Origin: Salvator merianae
Lineage: Eukaryota; Chordata; Lepidosauria; Squamata; Teiidae
DNA length: 64,000 nt
Reading direction: 5' to 3'
Assembly: GCA_003586115.2 (NCBI GenBank)
Contig: QVOM02000029.1
Location: 32,208,625-32,272,624, forward strand
In this document: piece after piece, positions 34,285 to 46,413 of the stretch
How positions within the stretch are numbered: position 1 is the first letter of the stretch
Layout of the letters: each line of letters begins with the position of its first letter
The notes under the pieces: model-generated
Seen by the model: only the letters and a program-made list of their open reading frames with translations
The model's database searches: none
Told to the model about the DNA's origin: nothing
Made by a program: the position numbers and the translations under genes

Positions 34285-34410
34285 TGTTCTTAACCTTTTT
34301 TATGCCACGGATCCCTTTAAGAATCTGATGAAAGCTAAGAAAAACTTTGCATTTTTAAACTTTTTTTTTAATTGGTGTAATTTTCAAAACAAGAGCCCCT
34401 TCATGGACTC
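34285..34410. repeat. Possible ancient interspersed repeat
   Basis: TCTTAACCTTTTTTATGCCA, then CGGATCCCTTTAAGAATCTG and ATGAAAGCTAAG. This wording resembles an old interspersed repeat found across amniotes, but I cannot name the family. Confidence 0.25.
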
Positions 34411-34779
34411 ACCGAACACCTGAGGTTAACCTTCCGCTTGCCTGATCTAGAACGAAGATTTTGCGGTAAGGCGGCTGGAAAAGCTTTGCTTATGTCAGGT
34501 TAGGATTATCAATCAGCCACAACCTGCTTTGGAGATAGTTTTTCAGAGACGAACCCCTTAAAAGAGGTCCTTGCCAGGCTTCAGAAAAAAAGCCTGTAGC
34601 CCCAGGAAGAGACCCGGAGGGGGAAAAGTTTAAAGGAAAATTCAGCAGACGGGACAGCAGCAGTACAAATAAACGACATGCGCCCCCCCTAATCACGTGG
34701 ATGGATCATAATAGAATAGAGTGCAAGTTGATTTCAGTCCAGGAAGAGGGAGGGGGGCATGAGGAGCCCGATGTGAAAG

Positions 34780-35350
34780 CGGGAGCGGAGATTTGTCTAG
34801 GCGCTTAATTAGGAAAGCCAGCGGGCGAGAAAGTCTGCTCCGCCCCGCTCGCGAATGGGCAACTCTTCTGCGCACTCTCTCAGCAGCTCTCTCACGAGGA
34901 GGGACAGGGCAGGCAAGCTCTCAACAGTTGGGAAAGGGCGGGTAGTTCAAACAGAGCGAGGGAAAGCCTTCGTCGACGCACGCGGGGCAGCCGCTGTAAA
35001 GCTGAGGGAGGCGACGGCGGCGCCTCTTTTTTTTTTTTTCCCCTCAGGACAATGCGCTAGAGCTCAGACGAGCGAAGGAGAGCTGCTTCTGCTTCCTGAC
35101 CCCCTTAGACAAGCACAGAGCGAGGTCCCCCCAGCCGGTTTTTTTTTATCCAATTCTTGAACCGCATTCCTGTCAGCGCTTGAGATGTATTCTATTTTCA
35201 TTCCCTTTTAAAGCCCCCTTTAATCATTCTTCTCAGCTTCTCTTCTCTCTCCCTCAGTTTTTTCCACGTTTTAGGGCCGAAGGTTTCTCCGTCCCCGCTG
35301 ACTTTTGGCGAATTGGAAGGGGGGGGGGTCCCGGGTTTGTAAATCTGTTG
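34780..35350 (+). promoter_or_regulatory. FBXO43: CpG-rich island, likely FBXO43 promoter and exon 1
   Basis: This is the most GC- and CpG-rich stretch between POLR2K and FBXO43, with GCTCGCGAATGGGC near 34850, CGTCGACGCACGCGGGG near 34970 and GCGACGGCGGCGCC near 35010, plus homopyrimidine runs. It lies about 5 kb from POLR2K and 8 kb upstream of the first FBXO43 coding exon, whose ATG follows an acceptor, so an upstream non-coding exon is required. One possible donor is GG/GTAAGT at about 35703-35708. The small open frames here have no recognisable product. Confidence 0.55.
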
Positions 35351-35409
35351 GTGTTTCCCAAGGTGGAGTGCCTCGGAGTACAGTTCCTTGTCAAGGGGTT
35401 AGTTTAAGC

Positions 35410-36980
35410 AACTTACGGCTTCAGGAAGAGATAAAGTAATTAATGAATTCTGAAGCTCTTTGGTTTCTCTGTGCTTTTGATTCTAACATGGCTTGCCAGT
35501 GCGTTCTGTAGTTAAAGTATTATTGTTATAAATCTGCTGGGGTTTGTTGAAGGATTTGTTCAGTCTTCTGTGTATATGGGGAGGGGATCGTCTTGGATGT
35601 CTTTCCGTCCATTTAACCATCTCCCATCCCAAGGTTAAAAAGATTCTGATTTTAAGTATAAGGAAAACTTCATGGGAAGCAACTCCTGATCTTCCAATTA
35701 ACTGGGTAAGTTGCTTGTTGCTGGGATGGAGGAAACCCTAGGCATTTGTCCTAAATGATGAACCAACCCAATCCTTACTGGAGGAAAATGCTTTGGGTTG
35801 GAATCTATCAGTAACACTTTCCTGGGAGTAAGCCCTCTTGAAAACAATTGGAGTTACATCTGGATAGACACAGGATTGCCCTGTTAAAATTAAATCACCA
35901 AACTAGTGAAGGTGAAGATAATACAGACGTGCACTAGAAAAGTCTTCTAACATTTTAAAAACAAATATATTAAAAATGGATAGCCTAAGTTTAGATCAAG
36001 GATTCCTAAAGTTACTTCAGGAAAAAGCCAAAATAATTACCCCAAATGTGAAGTTTTATTGCCTAGGCAAAATGAGCTATGTCTTGTAGATACCATTTTA
36101 CACATTTTTTTTGTGGATTACTTAAATAGAATACTAGGGACATACGTTTTACAAACTGAGGTCCCAGCCTATTTGTTTCTCAAATAAAGCTCTTTGTCTC
36201 ATCATGTCTTCTTTTAGGAACATGATTAGATTAATAGCAGGAGGATCATAGTTGTAAATTCTAATCATATTCCAAGCATTTAAGCAAGGTGTAGTCCTGT
36301 TTCATATACCAGTAAAAAACCTTTCTTCGTTAACTTTGATTGCTGGTAATCCAAAGCTTGCATTTGAATGTGGCAATTCATGTTTTAGGTTTTTCAAGCA
36401 CTAGCTCTTCCCATATAAAATGCCCATCTAGAATTACCAAATCCCCAGCTGAGAGACTTGTTTGTACAACTTAAATCCACTACTGAATGAAACTAGGCAT
36501 ATGTTGTGGAGCTTAGCAGGGAAAAGAAAAGAAGAGAAAAAAACTGCTAATGCCTGGTTTTCTGATATCGCTAGTAGTTTTTAAAGTGCAGGAGAATTCT
36601 TTGGGTTGTAATCTGTCAACTGTGCAGCTATCACAACCAATGCTTACAGCAACTACTGTTAATGTATAGTATTTAAAATATGGATTTCCATTTGCCTAAT
36701 AGCAAGTCCAGAGCAGTGTGAACACATAGACTTCATTTCTTTTGTTCTGAGAAGATGAATAATTTTCTCAAAATTGGTCATAGTTTCCTCAAATATAATA
36801 CTCTTTACTGGAAATTGAAAAATCGTCTATTTAAGCTTTTAAGGAAGACAGGACACAGCTATTAGGCTGCTGCAGTAAAAACAGGCTTATAAGCTAACAA
36901 ATTACCTGTGACATAAATTTCTGTAGTTTTCACTTCATAAAATGTGTGAAATATCCTAATGTGAAGATGCAGTTGTATCA
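35410..36980. other. FBXO43 intron 1 (probable), no feature seen
   Basis: AT-rich sequence with no long frame or repeat signature I recognise, apart from the candidate donor near 35703. Confidence 0.4.
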
Positions 36981-37679
36981 AGTGACCATGCCCTACCGTG
37001 CCCAGCAGGCCAGATCTTCAGTCTACTGCTTGGAGTTTGAGCCTAGAATCCGTCTGACAAAAGTTGATCTCTGAAGAACTCATGAATACTGTGAGTGGGT
37101 TTGGCAGGGGAGTTTGGAGTGTTAATGACTGGTACCGAGGCGAGTTTGTTGGGTTGATCTCCTGTGTTCTGAACTTTTTGTGAGGCTGCTTTTGATGTTT
37201 GAGTGTGGTTGTTTGTAGCTCAGTCCTGAGCACATAGTGTAAAGGGAGGAGCCTCAGTGGATTAAAATTTGTGGATAGAGACACATTCCCTCCTGGGAGC
37301 AAGAAAGCCAGTTTGAGCCTGTACTTCATCTAGGAAAGTTTTACCTCTTGAGAACTTTCAAACAGAATGGGGGTATAGGGAGGATAAACAGGAGTTCAGC
37401 AAAAAAAGCAGTAAGGGGTGGTCCAGGTTGCTCACTTGGAGCAGCCAAGACAGGGAGATATAAGGGGCCTTTAGGAATCTGTTAATGTGACCCTACTCCT
37501 GGGATGACACATCTTTGGCTGTTATGGAGAAAGGGTTTTAGGGATGAAGGGCTTGATCTGAGGAAGAAGGAAGTGCTCCCTTAGAATGGCCCCATTTCTC
37601 AAGAGGATGAACAGGACTTCTCTTGGACTTAAGGTACTTCTTTAGGGGGAGCAGGGCTTCTTATATTGGGTAATGTAAT

Positions 37680-40110
37680 ACTTAGATACATTAATATTTG
37701 GGTTTCTGATAGGCATGCCAGCCACATGGTACCTGCTTGGTGCAAAGCTTGTGGTTGTCATATATCATCTAGATAGGCTGTTGGATAGCACTGAGATGGA
37801 GGCAGAGCAAAAGCTTGTGGATGACATGGTATGTGTCAGATAGGCAGCTGAATAGTGCTGGTGCAGAAGGGGTGGTTATAGTGCATGTTGGCACCAATGA
37901 TGGCCAGAAATGTAGTCAGGAGGTCCTGAAAGTTAAGGTTAGGTTACTTGGCAGGAACCAGGGCCTCAAGAGTCACTTTCTGAAATGTTACCCTTTCCAC
38001 ACATAGGCCTAGACTAGCAGAATTGAACTGTTTCAAAGCATGAATGAGAAGTGTTAGAAGGGTTTTACATTTGTTAGGTACTGGAAAACATTTTGGACCT
38101 GTCAGATCTGTGCAGGAGAGATGGGCTCCACTTGTACTAAGACCAGACTGCTTGTCCTTAAAGTAAATTGAAATGGTAGGGGAAAGTCAATAAGAGGAGG
38201 AGCACCTAATTCAGGAAGAGTTACGGGGAGGATGATGGTTATGTCTGCTCAAAAGGAAGAGGGAAATGGAGATAAAAATATAGTCAGATATCAGGACTGC
38301 TCAGGGGAAATTGCAAAAGTTCAAAAAGTGCAGAAAGAGATGGTGTCAGTGATTTATATTGCTAATGCCAGCAGTTTCTGAGCCAAGAGGATAAAGAAAA
38401 TGATAGACAGTATAGACCGGTTGCGTGGGCTGGTGAGAACCATGGATCATAATTGTGCCTGCTTACAAACTCTTTTGGAATCCCGGGAAAGGGCAGATTA
38501 AAGGAGCTACCACAAATAATCAAATTGCCTTAGAATCTCAAAAGGGTTAGAGACCACCTCCAGAATTACTGGGTTACAAAAGTAACTTAATACTGGGTGC
38601 TACTGCTCCCTGAACCAAGGTATGTACTCAGGAAGACTGAGATGGAGAAGGAAATCACAGAGGTATTCCAAACAGGAAGTCTTGTAATAATGTAATATTT
38701 CAGTTCCTCACTCATTGACAGGATAAATGTATGCTCAACGCATGACCAGGACATAACATTCTTAGACACTATAAATGTAAGTGTGCTTGAATGGCTTGCT
38801 GAAGAAATGACTAGGGGATAAGTAGTCCTGGACCTAGTTTGCGATTTTCTTTTATTATAAATATTGAATTTTATAGCACTATGACCACTGTTCTCAGTTG
38901 GTTGAACTATATTCTGAGTATTACTTAAGTCTGAATCAAATACAGTAATATTTTTCTTCAAAAGAGGGAAGTTCTCAAAACTGAGAATACTAGTAAAAAG
39001 GAAGCTGAGAGGAAAAATTGAAAGGATAAAAGTTTATTCAGAAGTCTTGGATGTTCTTTGAAGCAACAATAATAGATATTCAGACAATATGTGTTCTGAA
39101 GATTAAGAAAGGAACTAGAAAGGCTAGAATGTGGTCAGCATGATTATCTAGCATTGTTAAGGAAGCTATCTAGCATTGTTAAGGAAACATGTTGCAAAAA
39201 GTGGAAGGCTTGTCCTAATGAGAAAAAGGGGAACACAAACCTTAGCAAAAGAAATGCAGCACATTTATAGTTGGGGACTGGAGGTCACTCTAATTTTTTA
39301 AAGGGCTCATGGGAGACCCAGGACATTATAGACCTATTAGCTCAACATCTGTCCCAGGAAAGACTATGAAAACCATTATTAAAAGTAAAATGACCAAGCT
39401 TCTCGAAGTACGGATCTTGCTTAATGATAGCTACTGTGGTTTCTGGGAAGGAAATTCCTGTATGTCTAAGCAGAGCTTTTTGAGAGGATCAGCAAGTATT
39501 TATATAAAAGTCATCCAGTATACATCAATGTTCTTGAACTTCCAGAAAAGGTAATGATAAAGTCTCTTGTCAAAAAGTCTGAGTAAATTAAAGAGCCATG
39601 GAATGAAAGGACAGAGCCTATTATGGATAAGCAACTGGTTAAGGAGCAGAAGGAGATGGAGCACAATGGAGAAAGTCCTGTACTGGGACCATTGCTTTTT
39701 AACATTCGCATAAACGATCTAGACTCAGGAATGAGCAGTCAAATGGCTACGTTTGCTGATGGTGTCAAATAATGCAAAGTAGGAAAAACAAAAAAGGACT
39801 GTGAAGAACTCAAAAACTTAGAACTGCCAGAGATTACTGGCTCTGCCAGTGATTTCATATCAGGGAGGCATATATAAGAGGTAGTATGCCTTTGAAGGCC
39901 AGCTACTGAGAGACCTTTGAGCTAGGTAGGCTGTGTACTTTTGCTGTAATTGTTGGCTTCTATATGCAATTGATTGCCACTATGGGAACAGGCTGCCAGA
40001 CTGGCTGAGCCACAGGTCAAATTGAGCAAGGCATTCCTTACATTCTTAAATTCTGCTTCACACATGTTTCAGTTCAGGGTTGGACAATGTGATCAATGAG
40101 CACAGTTTTC
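37680..40110 (+). repeat. CR1 LINE, decayed, with ORF1 esterase and RT traces
   Basis: Near 37870 the plus strand encodes EGVVIVHVGTNDGQKCSQEV, the GTND motif of the SGNH-type esterase domain in CR1 ORF1. At 39310 GDPGHYRPISSTSVPGKTMK, then IIKSKMTKLLEV is the start of the CR1 reverse transcriptase, with a later fragment near 39680 (GPLLFNI-like, 'FADGVK'). The 3' module CCACTATGGGAACAGGCTGC is near 39980. Stops and frameshifts are frequent. It lies in FBXO43 intron 1. Confidence 0.7.
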
Positions 40111-42680
40111 ATGTAGATTTGCACAGAAGTGCAGCTCTGGGTGACTTGCCCAACATTCCTTTCTGATTACTGGTGCCAGTTCTTTTTAGTTACCTTGCCT
40201 TCCACCATGGTGGGCATTAGCTACCAGGGTATTCTGTGAGTGTTTATTATAAAGTATTTTCCTTAAATTTAATGAGATGTACTCCCTAGTAAATATATAA
40301 AGTTTACAGCATGAAATCTAACAACGCAAGGTTCTAAATGGGAATGTTAGTTCATATGATAACATTTTAAAGCACAAGAACCATTTCCCTCAGCTGTCCA
40401 CTGCCCTATACTTTGCTTTTTTCTTTCCACTGCTTGTAATTCTCAATTATGCAGTCTCCAACAAATTACAATGTAACATGCTTAGATTAAATCACTGGTA
40501 TTTGTAGCTGCCCAATAGATTTTTTTTGATGGAATTCCAGAACCTCCCATCAAGAGCGTTGCTCATCAGTGACACAGAGAAAACTTTCCCATCACTATAT
40601 TATTCTGTGGAAAATTTTCCACTTTTTTATTTTATCAAACAAAATTTAACAACTGCTTATATGATGTACAGATATTAATAATAACAATAATAATAATACA
40701 ATTCCATATTGAATAAACAATTTGCAAGAAATAATGCTTATGATGAATATGCAAAATGTGGCTTATATCTCATAGTAGTTATAAAGAAATGTATTCTAAG
40801 ATGAGAGGGTAAGAAATCAGAGTGTTTACTACAAAGTACATTGTGTAAGGGTATCTAAGTAGTGATGTATTTTATTATTAATTGCCTTCCACAGTAGTTG
40901 TTTTGGGCTATAATTTGTTGATTTAAAGCAATATCCTATATGTGTATATACCACTTTTGAAGATTTAGTATAGAATGTTTTTCCAGTATTGTGTGATATT
41001 AGCTTTTGCACCCATAAAAAGGAATTCAAGAATTGATTGCTAGTTGTTTTTTCCCCACTTCTGTATATAGCTAGGAGATTCAATTCTGGTTCCTGGGTCA
41101 CTGTATGTTAAAGAATATGTGAGATTTCATAGTTAATCTTGTTCCAATAGAGTTAGGTTATGGGACAAGACTCCCAAAATTTTCCAAAATGCAATGTTTC
41201 TTAAGAATCAATTAGATGATTGAACACAAATCAAAACAAGTGGATATGATACTAGTCAAGTCTCTAAAATCAAAGTTGTAACATTTTATATGACTATCCC
41301 TGAGTTGTGTACTATGTGTTTTTCTGCAAAAATGTTTTCGGCATGCTGAGATGAGCATTTTAAGAGTTTTCAGTCTTGAGTGGATGAGGGTGCGGTTTTG
41401 GTTAAAACTGTACACAAAAAGTCTGGTAAAACACCTTTTAAAAATTTTTTTCAAGATCATGTATTTCAGTTCAATTATTTTTGGTTAATTTGACCAGCGG
41501 GTCAAATTAACATAACTATGTTTTCTAAATCTTCAGTGTCAACCAAGCACACCAAGTCAAACATCCCTTAAGTTACCAGGAAGAAAAGTCAACTGTTTTT
41601 TGACAAAATTATGCCACTGCATTCTTATTCTCATACAGAGTTCAAGGGTAATAAATATATGTGTTGTGATGTACACATTTGGGTTTTTTTTTTACATGTG
41701 TGGGCTCATACTAGATTATTACTGCAGGGCTGAATTGACAACTTGGACCCAAAACAGCTGTATAGGCTTAGATAATGAAACAGTCTTGAAGAGGATTGTC
41801 ACGTAATGCTCATGACTGAAGTCTAAGAAATTGTAATCTCAGTTGTTTTGTCCCTCAGCATCATAGGCAATGCCTGCACAGTTGTGGACTATTTATTTAA
41901 CTATAGCCTTCCCGAGAATTCACCAAGGCAAGCAAACAAAATGGTCGATTTTTTAAAGAAGCAACAATTGAACACTGCATGGCCAACCACTTCACAGTTT
42001 AGAGAGGCTATCAAAATAATTTGTGACGCATTCTGTATATGGAATCAGTTGGTTTAAAAAAAAAAATAGAACGCAGAATGGAATTGATTCACTTTAAATT
42101 GCTATGTACATTTCCTAAAAATTAGTAACTCATTGCTACAAAAGCTAAAATATGTTTGTAACATCCCACAGGCTTTTCATAGAGTATAACTGTATACTTT
42201 GTAGAGATAAATCAAATATTTGTTGGATACTTATAAACATTAATGAGGGCATTAACTGAGGTTAGTTTGTTGAAGAATGAAGGTTGTAATCCTATGAACT
42301 GATTTGGAATAATGATGCATTAAACAAAGTGAAGGTTATTTCCAAATAAATGTAGATAATATTGAACATCTTACTTGATTGTCTAGAGCATTAGATGGCT
42401 AAATGGAGGTCACTTCATCTCTCAGACTTGAGGTTTGTGTCAGTGTAATCCAAATCTTGCCTTTTCTGGACTAGACAGATTTTAGGTTTAGGGGATCCTT
42501 CCAGCTAGAACATCTGCAATGGCATCATCATCATAATCTCTGCCAGTCCATGGCAATAGGAACATGCCAGAGTAAGAAAAGTGCCAGGCCCTCTGTAGTC
42601 AGTAACCCCCATATCATAACCGTCTTAGGCTTGTTAAAAAACAGACACGAAGAAATCTTACCCCACTGTACACACCCACT
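40110..42680. other. FBXO43 intron 1, unidentified
   Basis: Two minus-strand frames (40829-41101 and 41212-41460) may be pieces of one decayed coding element, but no domain is recognisable. A perfect inverted repeat lies at 41484-41511. Otherwise nothing is seen. Confidence 0.3.
41484..41511. repeat. Perfect 12-base inverted repeat
   Basis: GTTAATTTGACC and GGTCAAATTAAC flank the 4-base loop AGCG. It is an isolated short hairpin and could be a transposon end or chance. Confidence 0.7.
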
Positions 42681-42689
42681 TTGGTGACA

Positions 42690-42870
42690 GCAGCTTCTCT
42701 TGCCAGCATGAATAAGGCTTGAACTGTCCTATGGGTGACCTTGGGACAGTCATTGCCTCTCAGCTCAGCCTATCACAGAGTTATCATAGATACGAAATGG
42801 GTGGAATTTATGTATGCTGCCTCAAATACCTTAGAGAGAAGGTTGTAAAAGTGTAAAAAATAAATGGTGT
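42690..42870 (+). repeat. Sauria-type SINE, degenerate
   Basis: GGGTGACCTTGGGACAGTCA, then TTGCCTCTCAGCTCAGCCTA and a Bov-B-like end TACCTTAGAGAGAAGGTTGT followed by AAAATAAATGG. It matches the conserved order of Sauria SINE body and tail. Confidence 0.65.
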
Positions 42871-43223
42871 ACAATAAAATATCTTTCTGAAGCAGGGGTT
42901 GCTAAGGTTCATCAGATAGACACTAAATACCCATATTGTCTGTTTTTCAGTATTATAAATATTCATAGTTGAACATGTAGAGATGAGCTAGTCTAAGTGT
43001 TTATATAGGTAGAGATTAATTGCATTTTAAATTAGCTGATTTCTAGTTGTGCTGGATTTTAAAAAAAGTGACAGCCAGGGAGACAGTTTACATTGGCACC
43101 CTGAGGGCAGGTGAGTTTTAATTGTGATTGGCTTCTATCTCTTTTAAAATATAAAGATAAGAGGCGGCCTAAATTAAACAATACTATTTATTTCTAATAT
43201 AAAGTGCTGCTTTTATTTTACAG

Positions 43224-44710
43224 AGCATAAGCGTTAACAAGATGTCAGAAAGCCACTCAGTTCTATCAAATATACTGAAAAGAAGCAGATTGACTCCCCC
43301 TTGCAACACTACAAGATACTGCAACTTTAAAGATTCTTGCTCTTCTTCCATATTTCAAGACAGCGGATACAATGAATCATTAAAAGACCCAAGCTTTGAT
43401 TATATTGATACAGGAAACAAAGGGAATGGAAGAGGCCTGCCTGTGTATTCCAAACATTCACATTCCAGTTTATGCAATTCTGTGTTATTTCCCATTGAAC
43501 ATGAAAACAATGCTAAGTTGTTACCAGAAAGAAAGGAAACCGGTACTCATACTGACTTCTTTGAGACACCCAAAGCTGCTAAAAAAGACTCATCACTTCG
43601 CAGAAGATTACTTGTATCTAAAGCAGCTTCTGTTGGTACTTTTGGATGCTCTGAAAGACAAATATCTTCAGGGAACAGCTGGAAAAGAACATGTTTACCT
43701 CGTTTTCTTAGTTTTGATGAAAGAATGTCAAAATGTACTTTGGATTCTCCAAGAGAGAAGAACTACAAGCCTTTGGTTACCAGTACTTTAAAAAATGAAG
43801 ATGCCAGTTCTGGTTGCCAAAAGCTTAGATTAATGTTTTCCCAGCAGAGGACTTCTACAATAGATGATTCAAAATATAAAGACAGCTTGCTGTCAGAACC
43901 AGATTGTTTATCTCCAATTCAGCCTAAATTATCTAAAGACACACCCAATATTTTCTTTGATAGTGCTCTTACTAGTTTTAATGACCAAAGCACTTGTTGT
44001 GAGTTAGTTAGAGCTCCACAGTGTTCACTTGCTGAGACAAATGGGGATAGATTTGTCTCACCTATTAACAGTCTTGTAGAAGAATTTAATATAGCTGAAA
44101 TAAGTACACCTTCCTCTAAAGAAATAAGCACTTTGAGTCTAACTTCTGATAGTAGCAGCTATAATTCAATTAGCTTTGATAAATCAGAAGATTCCTTGTC
44201 AGAGCATGAGGGATCTTTCCAAGAGGTGCTTCAGAAGCGTAATGAATCATTCAGCATTCTAAATTCTAAAAGAAAGGCAAGGAAGCTACAGCGTTTAAGA
44301 AGATTATCTACTCTTTCAGAACGTGGCTCACAATCTGAAAAAGAGGAGGACTGTGATATTCCTGATTGTTCAGAGTACAAGCAAAAAACAACAGGTGGCT
44401 CCATTAAGGAAGATAATGAAATGGTTTTCATAGACTATGGTAATCAACACATAGTTCCAAATCTTGGCAGTCTGTCAAGGACCCCTGCTTTGCAAGTAAT
44501 GCATGAGCTGTTTGTTCAAAACCAAACACAAACTAGCTTGTTGAAAATAAATGGACTTGACATCTCTGTACTAAAGCAAATTGTTGCTCACCTCATTGGC
44601 AAGAAAATGGGAATAGAAAAACTAGATATATTAACAGAATTAAGAGAAAGAAACTTAAAGCACATTCTTACCTTCATTTTAGATATCCTAACTGTGGAAA
44701 GCATATGCAG
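43224..44710 (+). CDS. FBXO43: FBXO43 coding exon 1 (start codon)
   Basis: The acceptor TTTTATTTTACAG ends at 43223; ATG is at 43242. The exon carries 489 codons plus two bases and ends at TGCAG/GTAAAA. It holds the whole disordered regulatory N-terminus and most of the F-box. Overlapping frames at 43396-43791 and on the minus strand are shadows. Confidence 0.97.
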
Positions 44711-46355
44711 GTAAAAAAGAACTTTGATTACTATAGATTTTCATTTATTATCTTTCAGTGATGTTATACAGCTTAGAAACTTTATAACAGATATAACTGA
44801 GTTCCTGTACTTATGTAGCAGAACTGGGGGAGTACTAAGTTTTGCAGAACTGGAATAGAGGGGAGGAAGGAGTAAGCATAGTTATGGACTGCAGAATGTT
44901 AAATGCCTTTTGAAGGAGAAATGTAATAGATGAAAAATTAAAGGCACTCTGAATAACATCTTTTGCAGTTTCACTTCTCCATTCCTACTTTCATATTACA
45001 AATAACAAAAATTCTCCTAAAATATTTAGGATTTTTCAGTTAAAATTCAGGACTTTGCTGAATCGCTACAGTGCATGGCAATGGTAGTATTTCATATGTC
45101 ACATAGCAGTTGAATCATGGAGTGTATAAAAATTACAGTATAGGTATCTGTCCTTCTGTGGCTGAAGATGGCATTGTTAAAAGTGAATAACCTACAGATA
45201 TTCCTATGCTTTTCTCTTTGTAAACTGCAGAGAATATAAGCTCCTTGATTCACATTGCTACAGGCCCTACTGATACTATTCTCCTTGCTCTTGTAGGTCT
45301 GCTTTAGTGCAAACCACTGTAGAGACGAAGTAGTTTTTTGAATTCTGGTATAATATGTGAAAGTGACTCACGGTAGTTCTTTGTTTCAGTATGTGGAAAG
45401 TAAGCAAAAACTGGCGAGAAATTGTTGTACAAGATAGGAATGCAAATCGGAGAAGAAGGTTGTACATAAAACAGCTAAGAGCAGAAACAAAGGTAACATA
45501 ATATTGACTAGGTGTTAATGATAGATATTTGGGGAACAGGAAACTTTATCAGTTGAGCAGGAAATCTCAACATGTTGTAGAAAATTGACCGGACACTGAA
45601 TTAGATTTTAAGTGTGCACCCATAGTTCAGGCATATTTCTTTTTTAAGGTGGGTCATCATCATCAGCGGCCGGTGACTTTAAGCCCAGGTGTTTGCGTCC
45701 TGCTAGGCGACCTGCTGAGGCAGTACGGAAGCCTGGAGGCCCCGCAAACAGCCATGGCACGTTTCGCACAGGACGCAAACACCCAGGCTTAAAGCCGCCA
45801 GCCGCTGCTGGTCATCAGCCTGAGTGGTAAGCAGTGTTGGTAGCCCAGGCTTAGATCCTGGGTGAGAGCCAGTAGGCCTTTCTGTTGTCCCAGTGCTGGC
45901 AGTGGATCATCTTCAGTGGGCAGAGTCTGGACTATTCTTGCTAGACGGGTCTTTTGATTGGAGAGAGCTATGAGCCTGGGTGAGAGAACAGAGGAAAATC
46001 ATGAGGGCTTCATTTTAGTTCTAACGGGTGGTGGAGAAATGGCAACTGGAGACAGAGAAGAAGAGTTTAAAGAAGTGTAAGACGTATTAAGGCTATCACT
46101 TCTATTCAAAATGTGGGAATCCCTGCCAAACTCCCTAAGTGAGTTGGTAGTGCTGCTTTTAAATGCCAGTCCAGTCCAAAACAAGTCATCACCCATCCAT
46201 GATTTAATCATGGGTCAAAGGGCTGACCTGATGTGTATTAGAAAGACCTGGGAAGGTGAGCACTTTCTCCGTATTGTCCCACAGGATATCTGGTGCAACA
46301 CTAATCCAGACTTGTGGGGTGGGTGGGGAATTCCCATAGACCACAAAGAATCTTT

Positions 46356-46413
<58 letters not shown>

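Noticed and set aside
34855..35160. 101-codon frame in the GC-rich island
   Set aside because: Composition-driven open frame in a CpG island with no recognisable domain; more likely promoter or 5' UTR.
43396..43791. 131-codon plus-strand frame overlapping FBXO43 exon 1
   Set aside because: Lies in another frame of a long, clearly coding exon; shadow.
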